DNA from: an uncultured Ruminococcus sp.
Lineage (GTDB): Bacteria > Bacillota_A > Clostridia > Oscillospirales > Acutalibacteraceae
Assembly: GCA_902773395.1 (NCBI GenBank)
Contig: CACYEJ010000108.1
Span: 1-5,913, forward strand
Direction: 5' to 3'
Length of the DNA: 5,913 bases
Positions 5,685-5,913 of the stretch are shown here, piece by piece. How positions within the stretch are numbered: the stretch's first letter is position 1; each line of letters begins with the position of its first letter. A program made the translations under genes and the position numbers. Below the pieces are notes generated by a model. It was given only the letters and a program-made list of their open reading frames with translations, did no database searches and was not told the DNA's origin.

Positions 5685-5748
5685 TAGGAACACCTGCCAA
5701 TCAGTCTTCGCCTAGCGGCTTGACTTCTTGGGGTGTTCCGTCACCCGC

Positions 5749-5777
5749 AAACTTTTGAAAAAGTTTGATCAAAACTT
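5749..5777. repeat. Two overlapping palindromes
   Basis: AAACTTTT (5749-5756) pairs with AAAAGTTT (5759-5766) across 2 nt, and AAGTTT (5761-5766) pairs with AAACTT (5772-5777) around GATCA. The shared arm makes the two hairpins mutually exclusive. They lie in the 5' part of the candidate RNA. The motif resembles AT-rich intergenic repeats I associate with Oscillospiraceae genomes, but copy number cannot be judged here. Confidence 0.5.
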
Positions 5778-5803
5778 TAATATGCTAGATCTTTTAGATT
5801 TTG

Positions 5804-5832
5804 AGTATAGTAATAAATTTTGACGTTGTAAA
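5804..5832 (-). promoter_or_regulatory. Sigma-A-type promoter upstream of the structured element
   Basis: On the minus strand TTTACA (5827-5832) is followed, after exactly 17 nt, by TATACT (5804-5809); each hexamer is a 5/6 match to consensus. The predicted start is near 5797. No protein gene with a clear start lies downstream before the rplS promoter, which is why a non-coding transcript is proposed. Confidence 0.55.
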
Positions 5833-5913
5833 TTAGTCGCCGCACTCTAGGCACAGATGACTTCCTGATATAAACTTCCTGTTACCAATCTGTATCTTTC
5901 CAAATCTGTTCTC

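Larger units (their letters stand above)
5620..5797 (-). ncRNA. Candidate structured non-coding RNA or transcribed intergenic repeat
   Basis: A stretch with dense, nested pairing and no credible protein gene, placed just after a good minus-strand promoter. The main hairpin pairs GGAACACC (5732-5739) with GGTGTTCC (5687-5694), then CCAA/TTGG, AGTC/GACT and GCC/GGC around a GCTA loop (5713-5716). On the minus strand the internal loops are purine-rich, with a tandem GA/GA, which favours that strand as the RNA. A second hairpin pairs CGCTGA (5665-5670) with TCAGCG (5649-5654). A possible closing helix joins AGTTT and GGGTG (5742-5765) to TGCCC and AAACT (5620-5635). I do not recognise it as RNase P RNA, tmRNA, SRP RNA or a riboswitch known to me. 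The 3' end is uncertain. Confidence 0.5.

Noticed and set aside
5620..5797. Assignment of the structured element to RNase P RNA, tmRNA, SRP RNA or a T-box
   Set aside because: None of the conserved sequence blocks I know for these (for example the SRP tetraloop region or the T-box core) can be seen.
5833..5913. Minus-strand open frame entering from the right edge, 26 codons to a TAA, ending in a CLECGD-like tail
   Set aside because: It could be the C-terminus of an upstream gene, but 26 codons are too few. A second minus-strand frame is also open here for 21 codons, short direct repeats run through it and no family is recognisable. The sequence beyond 5913 would settle it.

Overview
The window looks like a chromosomal segment of a low-to-moderate G+C Firmicute of class Clostridia, most likely a gut Oscillospiraceae/Ruminococcus-type bacterium. 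This is inferred from the gene order (rplS, lepB, rbgA/ylqF, rnhB, yraN), AGGAGG-type ribosome binding sites, and TATAAT/extended -10 promoters. Every gene I can support lies on the minus strand, so transcription runs from right to left. No transposase, integrase, tRNA, rRNA or CRISPR array is visible.

Layout in the direction of transcription. (1) 5913-5313 has no convincing protein gene. It holds a good sigma-A-type promoter (5804-5832) feeding a strongly base-paired stretch (about 5797-5620) that I read as a candidate non-coding RNA or a transcribed intergenic repeat. An AT-rich stretch without clear features follows. (2) 5312-4711 is a self-contained rplS (ribosomal protein L19) unit. It has a near-consensus promoter, a leader of about 154 nt with stems and a possible anti-Shine-Dalgarno, the 116-codon gene and an intrinsic terminator. 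(3) 4658-3164 is a two-gene unit, lepB (type I signal peptidase) and a small putative lipoprotein of unknown function, ending at a perfect 8-bp hairpin. (4) 3176-39 is a four-gene operon: rbgA (50S assembly GTPase), rnhB (RNase HII), yraN (UPF0102 nuclease-like protein) and a NudC-like Nudix hydrolase. Its promoter -35 box overlaps the preceding terminator.

Functionally this is mostly a housekeeping block: large-subunit ribosome parts and assembly (L19, RbgA), protein export (LepB), removal of RNA from DNA (RNase HII, with YraN as its usual neighbour) and nucleotide housekeeping (Nudix). The less ordinary parts are the structured element near the right edge, the L19 leader, and signs that the lipoprotein gene was inserted between lepB and rbgA with duplication of the junction. 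Other oddities are a basic N-terminal extension on RbgA and loss of the usual aromatic motif in the NudC-like protein.

Start codons were set by ribosome binding sites. The L19, RbgA and YraN starts given here are shorter than the longest possible reading frames.
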